This document shows positions 1 through 5,030 of a stretch of DNA of 5,411 nucleotides, piece after piece. A program made the position numbers and the translations under genes. Positions within the stretch are counted from its first letter, which is position 1; each line of letters starts with the position of its first letter. Below the pieces are notes generated by a model that was not told the DNA's origin, did no database searches, and saw only the letters and a list, made by a program, of their open reading frames with translations. Source of the DNA: Candidatus Symbiobacter sp. (GTDB lineage Bacteria > Pseudomonadota > Alphaproteobacteria > Elsterales > Elsteraceae); NCBI GenBank assembly GCA_030054015.1, contig JASGCR010000162.1, forward strand, positions 1 through 5,411. Direction: 5' to 3'.

Positions 1-20
1 CCGTGAATAACGGACAGCGC

Positions 21-79
21 GAGTTGGGTAATCCCCCAGGAGTATTATTCCCCAATACTCCTGGGGGATTACCCGACTC
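21..79. repeat. Long perfect hairpin (palindromic core module)
   Basis: Arms 21-46 and 54-79 pair over 26 positions with a single G·T at 25/75, around a 7-nt loop (47-53). The stem contains GGGTAATCCCCCAGG. The same core occurs with drift at 5176-5223, where the right arm has diverged and picked up further hairpins. The symmetry makes it a stem-loop in either transcript. No T-run follows on either strand, so it is not a classical terminator. Confidence 0.9.
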
Positions 80-110
80 AGCCTGCAAGCGGATTCCCGC
101 TTGCAGGCTG
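79..110. repeat. Hairpin, arm module
   Basis: Arms 79-92 and 97-110 are perfect reverse complements (14 bp) around the 4-nt loop ATTC. The stem core TGCAAGCGG is shared with the arm hairpin at 5146-5175, but the outer bases differ (CAGCC against GGAC) with matching changes on the partner strand. It sits between the GACTC end of the core hairpin and the GGCGGGTAATGACG terminal word, the same place that the unrelated hairpin 5275-5299 occupies in the other copy. Confidence 0.9.
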
Positions 111-204
111 GCGGGTAATGACGCTCCCTTTTTTGCCGCTCACTAGCTGCGCGGCGGCGGGTAATGACGCTCCCTTTTTTGCCGCTCACTAGCTGCGCGG
201 CGGC
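110..204. repeat. 46-bp tandem duplication
   Basis: Two copies of a 46-bp unit lie head to tail (110-155 and 156-201, identity running on to 204). Each begins GGCGGGTAATGACGCTCCC, has a T6 run, and ends GCTGCGCGGC. Within each unit GCCGC and GCGGC can pair, but the T-run precedes the hairpin on the plus strand, so it is not positioned as a terminator. Perfect identity suggests recent duplication. Confidence 0.92.
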
Positions 205-236
205 AAGAGAAAGCGTCATCATAAAATTGAATGGAA

Positions 237-322
237 TGGTGCGGGCGAGAGGACTTGAACCCCCACGGCTTGCGGCCACTGGAACCTAAATCCAGCGTGT
301 CTACCAATTCCACCACGCCCGC
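237..322 (-). tRNA. tRNA-Leu (anticodon UAG)
   Basis: Read on the minus strand this is a complete 86-nt class II tRNA. The acceptor GCGGGCG (322-316) pairs with CGCCCGC (247-241). It is followed by a D arm with TGGTAGAC and an anticodon stem CTGGA/TCCAG with loop TTTAGGT, giving anticodon TAG at plus 286-288. A long variable arm and a T arm with loop TTCAAGT complete it. Discriminator A is at 240 and CCA is encoded at 237-239. The long variable arm and the anticodon together identify leucine, reading CUA and probably other CUN codons. It lies 67 bp downstream of the 77-residue gene on the same strand, so co-transcription is possible. The repeat cluster begins about 17 bp past its 3' end. Confidence 0.97.
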
Positions 323-389
323 AACGGCCTGATAATGGCAGAGTATCGCTCAAGGTCAATCTAAATTTTTCTGATAAGCATCGGCGGGC

Positions 390-623
390 TTAACCCGCGA
401 CTTGATAAAGATCGGCGAAACGGGTGAGCGATAAGACGCGTTTTTCTTCACGATAGCGGGTACCGCTGGGCAAGCGCATTTCAAGGCGAAAATGGACATG
501 AGGGATGCCAAGGGGATCGGGGACGACCGATAAGACATGGGCGGTATTAATGAGTCGCCCGCCGGTGCGTTCGCGGTAGGTGAAACCAGGCGCGATCTGG
601 CTCACAATTTGTTGTTCAGTCAT
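390..623 (-). CDS. Small protein of unknown function (77 aa)
   Basis: I do not recognise this protein with confidence. It is a compact hydrophilic 77-residue chain with no signal peptide, membrane segment or cysteines. It opens MTEQQIVSQIAPGFTYRER, and its middle (residues about 28-48, containing AHVLSVVPDP, GIPHVHF and EMRLPSG) alternates hydrophobic and polar residues as a beta-rich fold would. The C-terminus VLSLTRFADLYQVAG reads as a short helix. Codon use looks like that of the flanking genes. An in-frame TAG four codons-worth of bases upstream (two codons before ATG) fixes the ATG as the first start. The ribosome site is weak (TTAGG close to the ATG). A strong hairpin lies 28 bp upstream (651-686), and tRNA-Leu follows on the same strand. 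It is probably a genuine conserved small gene; the function is unknown. Confidence 0.7.
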   Translation of the reverse strand: MTEQQIVSQIAPGFTYRERTGGRLINTAHVLSVVPDPLGIPHVHFRLEMRLPSGTRYREEKRVLSLTRFADLYQVAG

Positions 624-650
624 GGCCTAAATCCCATAAAATAACCCCTC

Positions 651-686
651 ATGACGGCATCATCCGAAGCGAATGCCTGCCATCAT
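651..686. other. Stem-loop upstream of the 77-aa gene
   Basis: Outer arms ATGACGGCA (651-659) and TGCCATCAT (678-686) pair over 9 positions with one G·T. Inner arms CATCCG (661-666) and CGAATG (670-675) add 6 more with one G·T around the loop AAG. One side carries a single unpaired base and the other two. On the minus strand it ends 27 nt before the ATG of the 77-residue gene, with a U-rich stretch (TTATTTTAT) a few bases beyond. It could be an attenuator, the end of a small RNA, or an mRNA-stabilising leader hairpin. The purpose is inferred. Confidence 0.5.
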
Positions 687-924
687 TGGACACCCTAAAC
701 CGCCATTTTGCCTTGCGGCATCATGGCGTTGGTTGGAAATCATATCGTGATAATCCTCTGGCATGGCATGACGATTTCATAGATTGTCCCCACAAGCCGG
801 GCCTGGGCCAATCGCTTTCGATCATGGTGAACCAAAATGATTAGTTTAAGAATATCTCATAACTTATAAGAATGCAAAGATTTTTTTGGGATTTATCAAA
901 TTTTTTTTACCCCCATAGGCGTTG

Positions 925-952
925 ATTATACCGCAAAAGGTGAATGAAACAA
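925..952 (-). promoter_or_regulatory. Putative sigma-70-type promoter
   Basis: The minus strand carries TTGTTT (952-947), a 16-bp spacer and a consensus TATAAT (930-925). Transcription would begin near 918, just past the nnr stop codon, and run toward the 77-residue gene and tRNA-Leu. The -10 is perfect; the -35 and spacing are only fair. The start would leave about 295 nt untranslated before the 77-residue ATG. Confidence 0.4.
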
Positions 953-955
953 AAT

Positions 956-2494
956 TTATCCCGCATCGCGGTAAATATGGGCGGCAATGTCTTCGGCGAT
1001 CAAATTGGTTGCGCTGACTTGGTCAAACCGCCAGGCCGCCAGGCCATGCGCAAACACCGAAGCCGCCGCCGCCGCCCAGGCGGGCATTTGCGCCGCCAAC
1101 CTGGCCGCAACCAGTCCCGCCAAGACATCACCACTGCCCGCGGTGGCAAGGCTGTGCGGGGCATTGTGATTGATAAAGGCGGTACCCTCCGGCGTGGCGA
1201 TGACGCTGTCGCGGCCTTTGTGAATGATCACGGCACCGAGCCAGGCCGCGCCCTCACGGGTTTTGCGCAATTTATCGTCGCTGGCGGCGATCGTGGCGGG
1301 GATTATCGCCTGAAATTCCTGGGCATGGGGGGTGAGAATGGGGTTCTGTGCCTGGGGCGAGCGGGATTTTATCGCCTGGCGCAACATCTCGCTGTGACCG
1401 GCAAAGGCCGTAATCGCCCCAGCATCGAGAATAACCGGCTTGTCGGTTGCCAGGGCGGCCAGCACATCCAGGCGCGTGGCATCATCCGGTGCATTGCCCG
1501 GCCCCAATAACAAAGCCGCATAGCGTTTTAAGTGCGGCGGCGTTAATTCGTGCCGCCATTCGCCCCAAGCCAGGGGCTGTAAAATAACCCCGGCTTCGGT
1601 TTGGACATATTCGCCCATTTTTGCCATCGGCACCGCAATCGTCACCATTCCGGCCCCCTGGCGACGCGCGGCATTGGCGGCCAGGCGGGCGGCTCCGCTC
1701 ATGCTGCCGCCGCGAATCAGCACCTGGCCGCGTTGGTATTTATGCTGGTCGTTGCGGCTGTGGGGCAGGGCATCCCGCCACAAATCCGGGTGATTGACAT
1801 AGGTGCGGGGAATATTTTGGGTCGCATGTTTGAATGTTTCACAATTAAATATGTTGTCTTTTATGCCAATATCGCGGCAAAAAATTTCGCCGCATAAATC
1901 GCGGCCTGGCATTAATAAATGCGCGGGTTTAAGGCGGCAAAATGTCACAGTGACAGTGACTTGCGCCGCCATTCCTAGTCCATGGCCTAAAACCTGGCCC
2001 GAATCGCCGTGCAAGCCGCTCGGCACATCAACCGCCAAGCGGGGCGTGGTCTGGTGTTGCATCATGGTGATCAAATGCGCGGCCTGGGGCGATTCCTCCG
2101 GCGTGATGGGTCGGTTTAATCCGGCCCCAAACAGCGCATCCACCACCAGGCCGGCGCGGTTAAATTCTGCCGCAATTGCCTGGCGGTCAAATTCTTGCGC
2201 CGGGTCGGATGATAGCGTGATTTCGCTCACCTCCCACCCGGCCTGGCGCAAATATCGGGCGGCGACGCGGCCATCATCGCCATTATGCCCCGGCCCCGCC
2301 AGTACCAAAACTGGCCGTTTGCTCCAGCGCAAGCGAATGGTGTCGGCCACCAGGCGACCGGCCTGGTCAATCAAATTTGCCAGGGAAATCCCCGATGCTA
2401 TGGCGGCCTGGTCGCTGGCGGCATGTTCGTGCAATGAGAGGATGCGATGTTTCAACTGGGGATCGGTGGCATGATTTTGCCCATGTGCAATCAT
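956..2494 (-). CDS. nnr: Bifunctional NAD(P)H-hydrate repair enzyme (epimerase + dehydratase)
   Basis: This cytosolic metabolite-repair enzyme has two fused domains. The N-terminal YjeF_N/NnrE part (about 18-215) epimerises R- and S-NAD(P)HX. The C-terminal ribokinase-like NnrD part (about 240-512) removes water from S-NAD(P)HX at the cost of ADP to regenerate NAD(P)H. Visible motifs are GPGHNGDDG (67-75), DALFGAGLNRPI (119-130), DVPSGLHGDSG (156-166), GGSMSGAARLAA (262-273), LTPHAQEF (387-394) and the nucleotide/catalytic ATAGSGDVLAG (450-460, with D456). Its 512 residues fit the usual fused length. The ATG is preceded by AAGGT at about 10 nt. Oddities: the epimerase loop, usually NNGGDG in the family, reads HNGDDG, and the usual LDADAL reads LDAGAI (356-361). 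It is transcribed divergently from the response regulator. Identity is certain; full activity of the epimerase half is less so. Confidence 0.95.
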   Translation of the reverse strand: MIAHGQNHATDPQLKHRILSLHEHAASDQAAIASGISLANLIDQAGRLVADTIRLRWSKRPVLVLAGPGHNGDDGRVAARYLRQAGWEVSEITLSSDPAQEFDRQAIAAEFNRAGLVVDALFGAGLNRPITPEESPQAAHLITMMQHQTTPRLAVDVPSGLHGDSGQVLGHGLGMAAQVTVTVTFCRLKPAHLLMPGRDLCGEIFCRDIGIKDNIFNCETFKHATQNIPRTYVNHPDLWRDALPHSRNDQHKYQRGQVLIRGGSMSGAARLAANAARRQGAGMVTIAVPMAKMGEYVQTEAGVILQPLAWGEWRHELTPPHLKRYAALLLGPGNAPDDATRLDVLAALATDKPVILDAGAITAFAGHSEMLRQAIKSRSPQAQNPILTPHAQEFQAIIPATIAASDDKLRKTREGAAWLGAVIIHKGRDSVIATPEGTAFINHNAPHSLATAGSGDVLAGLVAARLAAQMPAWAAAAASVFAHGLAAWRFDQVSATNLIAEDIAAHIYRDAG

Positions 2495-2500
2495 AATTTT

Positions 2501-2519
2501 TTTACCTTAACGCGGTAAA
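2501..2519. promoter_or_regulatory. Inverted repeat overlapping the nnr ribosome-binding site
   Basis: TTTACC (2501-2506) and GGTAAA (2514-2519) are 6-bp inverted repeats around a 7-nt spacer. In the nnr transcript the 3' arm includes the GGTAAA that follows the Shine-Dalgarno AAGG, so a hairpin here would mask it. Alternatively it is a DNA operator in the 68-bp divergent nnr/response-regulator gap. A second short inverted repeat, TTAGC-N7-GCTAA (2539-2555), lies just before the response regulator start. Confidence 0.4.
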
Positions 2520-2562
2520 GTAAGACTCCGTACCAACCTTAGCAAAATGGGCTAAAGAGATC

Positions 2563-2961
2563 ATGCTTAAATCCGACCAAAAAATCATGATCGTCGAAGA
2601 TGATCCGGTCCTGGCCGAGGATGTCACGATGATTTTAACCAATCTGGGCTGTACCAGGTGGCTGCATTGCGCCAATCCGGTCGAGGCCGAGCGGGAATTA
2701 GCCGGTTTTGCCCCGGATTTGGTCTTGCTCGACCTGAATTTTCCCAATCATGGCGGGGCCAGGCCGGCCTTAGCCGGCCTCAGCTTTGCGCAATTTTTGC
2801 AAGACCAGGCCGGGGTCAATTTTGTGATTATGTCGGCGCATTTAAGTGATAAAGATGCCGCCCAATTATTGCCGCTGACGCGCTGCAAAGGGATGCTGGT
2901 GAAACCCTTTCACCCCAGCAATTTGCAAGAAATGGTCGCCGCGGCAACGAACCCGTTCTGA
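2563..2961 (+). CDS. Single-domain response regulator (CheY-like receiver)
   Basis: A stand-alone 132-residue receiver domain with no DNA-binding or enzymatic output domain. The acidic pocket is E12-D13-D14 after the strand KIMIVEDD, the phospho-acceptor is D57 in LVLLDLNFP, the switch serine is S91 in VIMSA, and the conserved lysine is K114 in LVKPF, so phosphorylation chemistry should be intact. The aromatic usually found three residues before the lysine (Tyr106 in CheY) is M111. The loop after D57 is longer than usual: about seven extra residues (GGARPALA region, 64-71) coincide with a perfect 20-bp DNA palindrome. The start is the first ATG in frame; the ribosome site AAAGAG is close (about 3 nt). 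No histidine kinase is visible, so the partner is unknown. It is divergent from nnr and ends about 100 bp before the next gene. Confidence 0.92.
   Translation: MLKSDQKIMIVEDDPVLAEDVTMILTNLGCTRWLHCANPVEAERELAGFAPDLVLLDLNFPNHGGARPALAGLSFAQFLQDQAGVNFVIMSAHLSDKDAAQLLPLTRCKGMLVKPFHPSNLQEMVAAATNPF
2761..2780. repeat. Perfect 20-bp palindrome inside the receiver gene
   Basis: AGGCCGGC (2761-2768) and GCCGGCCT (2773-2780) are perfect inverted repeats around CTTA. The palindrome encodes residues 67-73 in the loop after the phosphorylated aspartate, where this receiver carries roughly seven more residues than the usual D-x-x-x-P-x-x-x-G spacing if G72 is taken as the canonical glycine. It is locally much richer in G and C than the flanks. 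Confidence 0.8.
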
Positions 2962-3062
2962 GTCGTAATTCGCCGACTTTGTCATGTCTGCAATCTAGAG
3001 TGCATCATCCAATTATATTTGTTATAAAGCCGTCGGAATCATCCCATCCCAAGGCTTAAATA
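2962..3062. promoter_or_regulatory. Intergenic gap with ribosome-binding site of the 165-aa gene
   Basis: This gap separates the receiver gene from the 165-residue gene. It contains AT-rich TATATT and TATAAA words (about 3014-3028) that could serve as a -10, but no -35 at proper spacing convinced me. AAGG at 3051-3054 sits 8 nt before the ATG at 3063, a good ribosome site that supports a free-standing gene and this start. No terminator hairpin was seen after the receiver gene. Confidence 0.45.
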
Positions 3063-3560
3063 ATGACCGCGGTAAAATTCGCCGATTATGTCGATCAGGC
3101 CCCAAAAATTCAGACTAAAGGCGTGATTTACCCGCTCGGTACCTTAAAACAAAATTGGATTGACAGCTTAAAACATTATGGGATCGAGATTGAATCGCCC
3201 CAAATCGCCGTGCGCGATCAAGACATCGCCCATACATTCCGTGATGCCAAGAAACCCAAAGATGGGGACAAAACGAAAAACACATTGTTGCCCAAAGATT
3301 GGTATAAAAATCTGCCGCACCATTTACTGCACCACCCCGACGCGGTATTGCTGGACACCACCCACCCCGAAGGCGCATCTTTGTTGTTGATTTATAAAGG
3401 TGGAGATAAAGCGCGTAAATTGGTGGTGCGATTGAATTATACCGTGCGCAAGCGGGGGGTAATGAATATTGTTGAGACAGGAAGGCTTATTAACGTTGAA
3501 AAGTCAGGCATAGCCAAAAAGATAGGCCTAGGGTACGAATTGATAGAAGGAACCCTCTGA
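3063..3560 (+). CDS. Orphan phage MuF-type C-terminal domain, PBECR-like nuclease (putative)
   Basis: This 165-residue soluble protein resembles, from memory, the domain that ends many MuF-like phage head-morphogenesis proteins: the phage Barnase-EndoU-ColicinE5/D-RelE-like (PBECR) nuclease group. The matching features are a region with QIAVRDQDIAHTFRDAKK (47-64), then LPHHLLHHPDAVLLD (84-98), a strand pair LLLIYKG (107-113) and KLVVRLNYT (119-127), and MNIVETGRLIN (134-144) followed by YELIEG near the end. In phages this is usually a C-terminal tail of a longer protein. Here a good ribosome site and own ATG make it stand-alone, with no capsid or portal genes beside it, so it may be a prophage relic or a free toxin-like effector. 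H57, R60 and K63 or K64 are plausible active-site candidates, unproven. It is lysine-rich compared with its neighbours. The stop codon lies inside a 38-bp direct repeat. No immunity gene was recognised. Confidence 0.5.
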   Translation: MTAVKFADYVDQAPKIQTKGVIYPLGTLKQNWIDSLKHYGIEIESPQIAVRDQDIAHTFRDAKKPKDGDKTKNTLLPKDWYKNLPHHLLHHPDAVLLDTTHPEGASLLLIYKGGDKARKLVVRLNYTVRKRGVMNIVETGRLINVEKSGIAKKIGLGYELIEGTL

Positions 3561-3586
3561 TGACGGGTCAGACTCGAACTGACATC
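3549..3586. repeat. Direct repeat copy A (38 bp)
   Basis: This segment matches 3704-3741 at 36 of 38 positions (differences at 3569/3724 and 3583/3738), with starts 155 bp apart. It includes the last codons and TGA of the 165-residue gene, the word CCTCTGATGACGGGT and, on the minus strand, a tRNA-like T-loop (TTCGAGT). In this copy the T stem GTCAG/CTGAC is perfect. Confidence 0.93.
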
Positions 3587-3649
3587 GGACGTGATAGATG
3601 TTAATCTAACAGCGGCAACCTTACCCATCGGAATACACGCCATCAGAGG
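3554..3649 (-). ncRNA. tRNA-like RNA or degenerate tRNA (copy A)
   Basis: On the minus strand the ends pair: CCTCTGATGGCG (3649-3638) with CGTCATCAGAGG (3565-3554), 12 bp with one G·U. Inside is a perfect T-arm, stem GTCAG/CTGAC with loop TTCGAGT, one base from the closing helix. The closing helix is followed by TG as at tRNA positions 8-9, and a GGGTAAGG stretch resembles a D-loop. An anticodon-like hairpin (plus 3597-3613) and a variable region complete the outline. Against a working tRNA: the D stem is not convincing, no loop has U33 before a clear anticodon, the closing helix exceeds 7 bp, and no CCA follows. I read it as a tRNA-derived relic or a tRNA mimic; its amino-acid identity cannot be given. 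Confidence 0.4.
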
Positions 3650-3703
3650 CATTTTTATTATGGTTTTTTTGCCAAAAATTGCAAGCGGAAAATTTGGATT
3701 GGG

Positions 3704-3741
3704 GGAACCCTCTGATGACGGGTTAGACTCGAACTGAGATC
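3704..3741. repeat. Direct repeat copy B (38 bp)
   Basis: This is the partner of 3549-3586. The T-loop word is kept, but the two differences weaken the stem (CTCAG against CTAAC), so this copy looks decayed. Further along, GCAACCCTA (3764-3772) matches GCAACCTTA (3615-3623) of copy A, so the resemblance continues past the 38 bp as a tRNA-like outline: T-arm, variable part, a hairpin ending in CATC, then D-loop-like TAGGGTTGC on the minus strand. I found no 5' partner for its acceptor-like strand. Confidence 0.85.
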
Positions 3742-3804
3742 AGCCAGATGCCTTATGCACCCTGCAACCCTAGAGCCGATTCAAATTAATTTTCGCACAG
3801 TCTC

Positions 3805-4923
3805 TTAGGTTTTTACCGCCTGTTTTTCTTGCTCGGCGATTTCTTTGGCTTTGGCCTCAACCAGGCCGACAATATGGTCGATAATGTTTTGGTCTTTCAA
3901 GCGATGGGCGGGAACGCCGCCAATATACAGCTGATGGGTGTGATTGCCGCCGCCGGTAAAGCCAATGTCGGTTTCGCGGGCTTCGCCGGGGCCATTCACG
4001 ACGCAGCCAATGACCGACAGGCTCATCGGAGTGTGTATATGGGCGAGCCGCTGCTCTAACGCCGCCACGGTTTCAATCACATTGAAATTTTGCCGCGCAC
4101 AAGACGGGCAGGAAATGATATTCACGCCGCGATGACGCAGCCCCAAAGATTTCAACATCTCAAACCCGACGCGGATTTCCTCGACCGGATCGGCGGACAG
4201 CGACACGCGGATGGTATCGCCAATCCCCGCCCACAGCAACATCCCCATGCCAATCGAAGATTTCACCGTGCCGGTACGCAAGCCGCCCGCCTCGGTTATG
4301 CCGATATGGAGGGGATAGTCGCACACATCCGCCAAGCCTTGATAAGCCGCCACCGCCAAAAATACGTCAGATGCCTTGACACTGATCTTAAATTCAAAAA
4401 AATCATTATCTTCGAGGATTTTAATATGGTGCTGCGCCGATTCGATCATGGCTTCGGGGCAGGGCTCGCCGTATTTTTCCATCAGATTTTTTTCAAGGCT
4501 GCCGGCATTGACGCCGATGCGCATGGAACAGCCATAATCCTTGGCGGCGGTCACCACTTCTTTGACCCGCGCATCCGAGCCGATATTGCCGGGGTTTATG
4601 CGCAAACACGCGGCCCCGGCTTGGATGGCTTCGATGGCGCGTTTGTGATGGAAATGAATATCGGCGACGATGGGTATTTTTGCTTCACGCACGATTTGTT
4701 TCAGCGCGGCAGTTGAGGCCTCGTCAGGGCAGGAGACCCGCACGATATCGGCCCCCGCTTCTTCGAGGGCGGCAATCTGTGCCAGCGTCGCCGCCACATC
4801 GGCCGTATCGGTATTGGTCATGGATTGCACCGTGATCGGCGCATTGCCGCCAACCAGTACTTTGCCGACCTTAATTTGGCGACATTTGCGGCGGGTAATT
4901 TGACGATAGGCGCGGAGAGTCAT
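3805..4923 (-). CDS. ispG: 4-hydroxy-3-methylbut-2-enyl diphosphate synthase
   Basis: IspG (GcpE) performs the penultimate step of the MEP isoprenoid pathway in the cytosol. It reductively opens 2-C-methyl-D-erythritol 2,4-cyclodiphosphate to HMBPP using a [4Fe-4S] cluster. Cluster ligands are visible as C272 and C275 in SCPSC, C307 in VIGCVVNGPGEA, and E314. The TIM-barrel part carries the family words PITVQSMTNTDT (30-40), DIVRVSCPDE (59-68), ADIHFHHKRAI (87-97), LRINPGNIG (107-115) and IGVNAGSLEKN (136-146). At 372 residues it equals the E. coli length. MTLRAYRQITRRKCRQI matches the expected N-terminus, which supports the start even though the ribosome site is weak (only a GGTC about 10 nt before the ATG). 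No MEP-pathway or hisS neighbour is in the window; it appears monocistronic, facing the tRNA-like repeats downstream. All key residues are present. Confidence 0.98.
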   Translation of the reverse strand: MTLRAYRQITRRKCRQIKVGKVLVGGNAPITVQSMTNTDTADVAATLAQIAALEEAGADIVRVSCPDEASTAALKQIVREAKIPIVADIHFHHKRAIEAIQAGAACLRINPGNIGSDARVKEVVTAAKDYGCSMRIGVNAGSLEKNLMEKYGEPCPEAMIESAQHHIKILEDNDFFEFKISVKASDVFLAVAAYQGLADVCDYPLHIGITEAGGLRTGTVKSSIGMGMLLWAGIGDTIRVSLSADPVEEIRVGFEMLKSLGLRHRGVNIISCPSCARQNFNVIETVAALEQRLAHIHTPMSLSVIGCVVNGPGEARETDIGFTGGGNHTHQLYIGGVPAHRLKDQNIIDHIVGLVEAKAKEIAEQEKQAVKT

Positions 4924-4950
4924 AAAATAAGACCAATTAAATTTTAAAAA

Positions 4951-4969
4951 CTGTAGGCTTAGGTTACAG
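4951..4969. promoter_or_regulatory. Imperfect palindrome upstream of ispG
   Basis: CTGTA (4951-4955) and TACAG (4965-4969) are inverted around a 9-bp centre that is itself partly symmetric (CTTAG). It lies 28 bp before the ispG ATG in an AT-rich leader, where an operator or leader hairpin could act. I could not place a convincing -35/-10 pair beside it, so the role is speculative. Confidence 0.25.
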
Positions 4970-5030
4970 CATTTTTGGAAAAAAGGAAATGAAAATGAAT
5001 CTTAAAACTTAACACCCCCAATATTTAAAG

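Larger units (their letters stand above)
1..220. repeat. Left cluster of palindromic modules
   Basis: This gene-free stretch is almost entirely inverted and direct repeats. In order it holds the right part of a palindrome cut by the window edge (1-20), a long hairpin (21-79), a second hairpin (79-110), two tandem 46-bp units (110-204), and a closing word AGCGTCAT (212-219) that is the reverse complement of ATGACGCT at 118-125 and 164-171. The words GAGTYGGGTAATCCCCC, GACTC and GGCGGGTAATGACGCTC recur in the same order at 5176-5316, so this is the truncated right-hand portion of the same element family. No open frame of convincing codon content and no transposase is present, so it resembles a REP- or MITE-like non-coding family. 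I cannot name a described family. Confidence 0.85.
624..955. other. Intergenic region, 332 bp, with hairpin and promoter-like site
   Basis: This gap between nnr and the 77-residue gene, both on the minus strand, holds a 36-bp hairpin (651-686), a good sigma-70-like site (925-952), a second weaker candidate (TTGCAT, 17-bp gap, TATTCT at 849-877) and AT-rich runs near 885-910. A 34-codon minus frame (660-764) is the only small frame that looked remotely protein-like. No tRNA or recognisable riboswitch was seen. A leader of 200-300 nt would be unusually long for so small a gene, so a small RNA is possible. Confidence 0.5.

Noticed and set aside
110..204. Rho-independent terminator for tRNA-Leu in the GC-rich stem with a T6/A6 run.
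   Set aside because: Reading in the tRNA direction the run following the hairpin is A6, and on the plus strand the T-run precedes the stem, so neither strand has hairpin then T-run.
384..398. GCGGG-CTTAA-CCCGC inverted repeat at the stop codon of the 77-aa gene, as a terminator.
   Set aside because: The stem is only 5 bp and no T-run follows on the minus strand; tRNA-Leu lies just beyond and may be co-transcribed.
944..1510. Long plus-strand open frame of 188 codons, and others at 1601-1897 and 1803-2474.
   Set aside because: They lie antisense to nnr, whose product has unmistakable family motifs along its full length.
3556..3582. Hammerhead ribozyme-like core: CTGATGA followed by a short stem and CGAA, present in both 38-bp repeats (plus strand).
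   Set aside because: The position after GAA is C rather than A, no matching stem III or U-H cleavage site was found, and the same bases are better explained by the minus-strand T-arm and the 12-bp closing helix.
3437..3652. Minus-strand open frame of 71 codons over the tRNA-like element and the end of the 165-aa gene.
   Set aside because: The composition is unlike a real protein and it overlaps a better-supported gene; there is no ribosome site.
4090..4716. Plus-strand open frame of 208 codons.
   Set aside because: It is antisense to ispG, which is complete with all cluster ligands.
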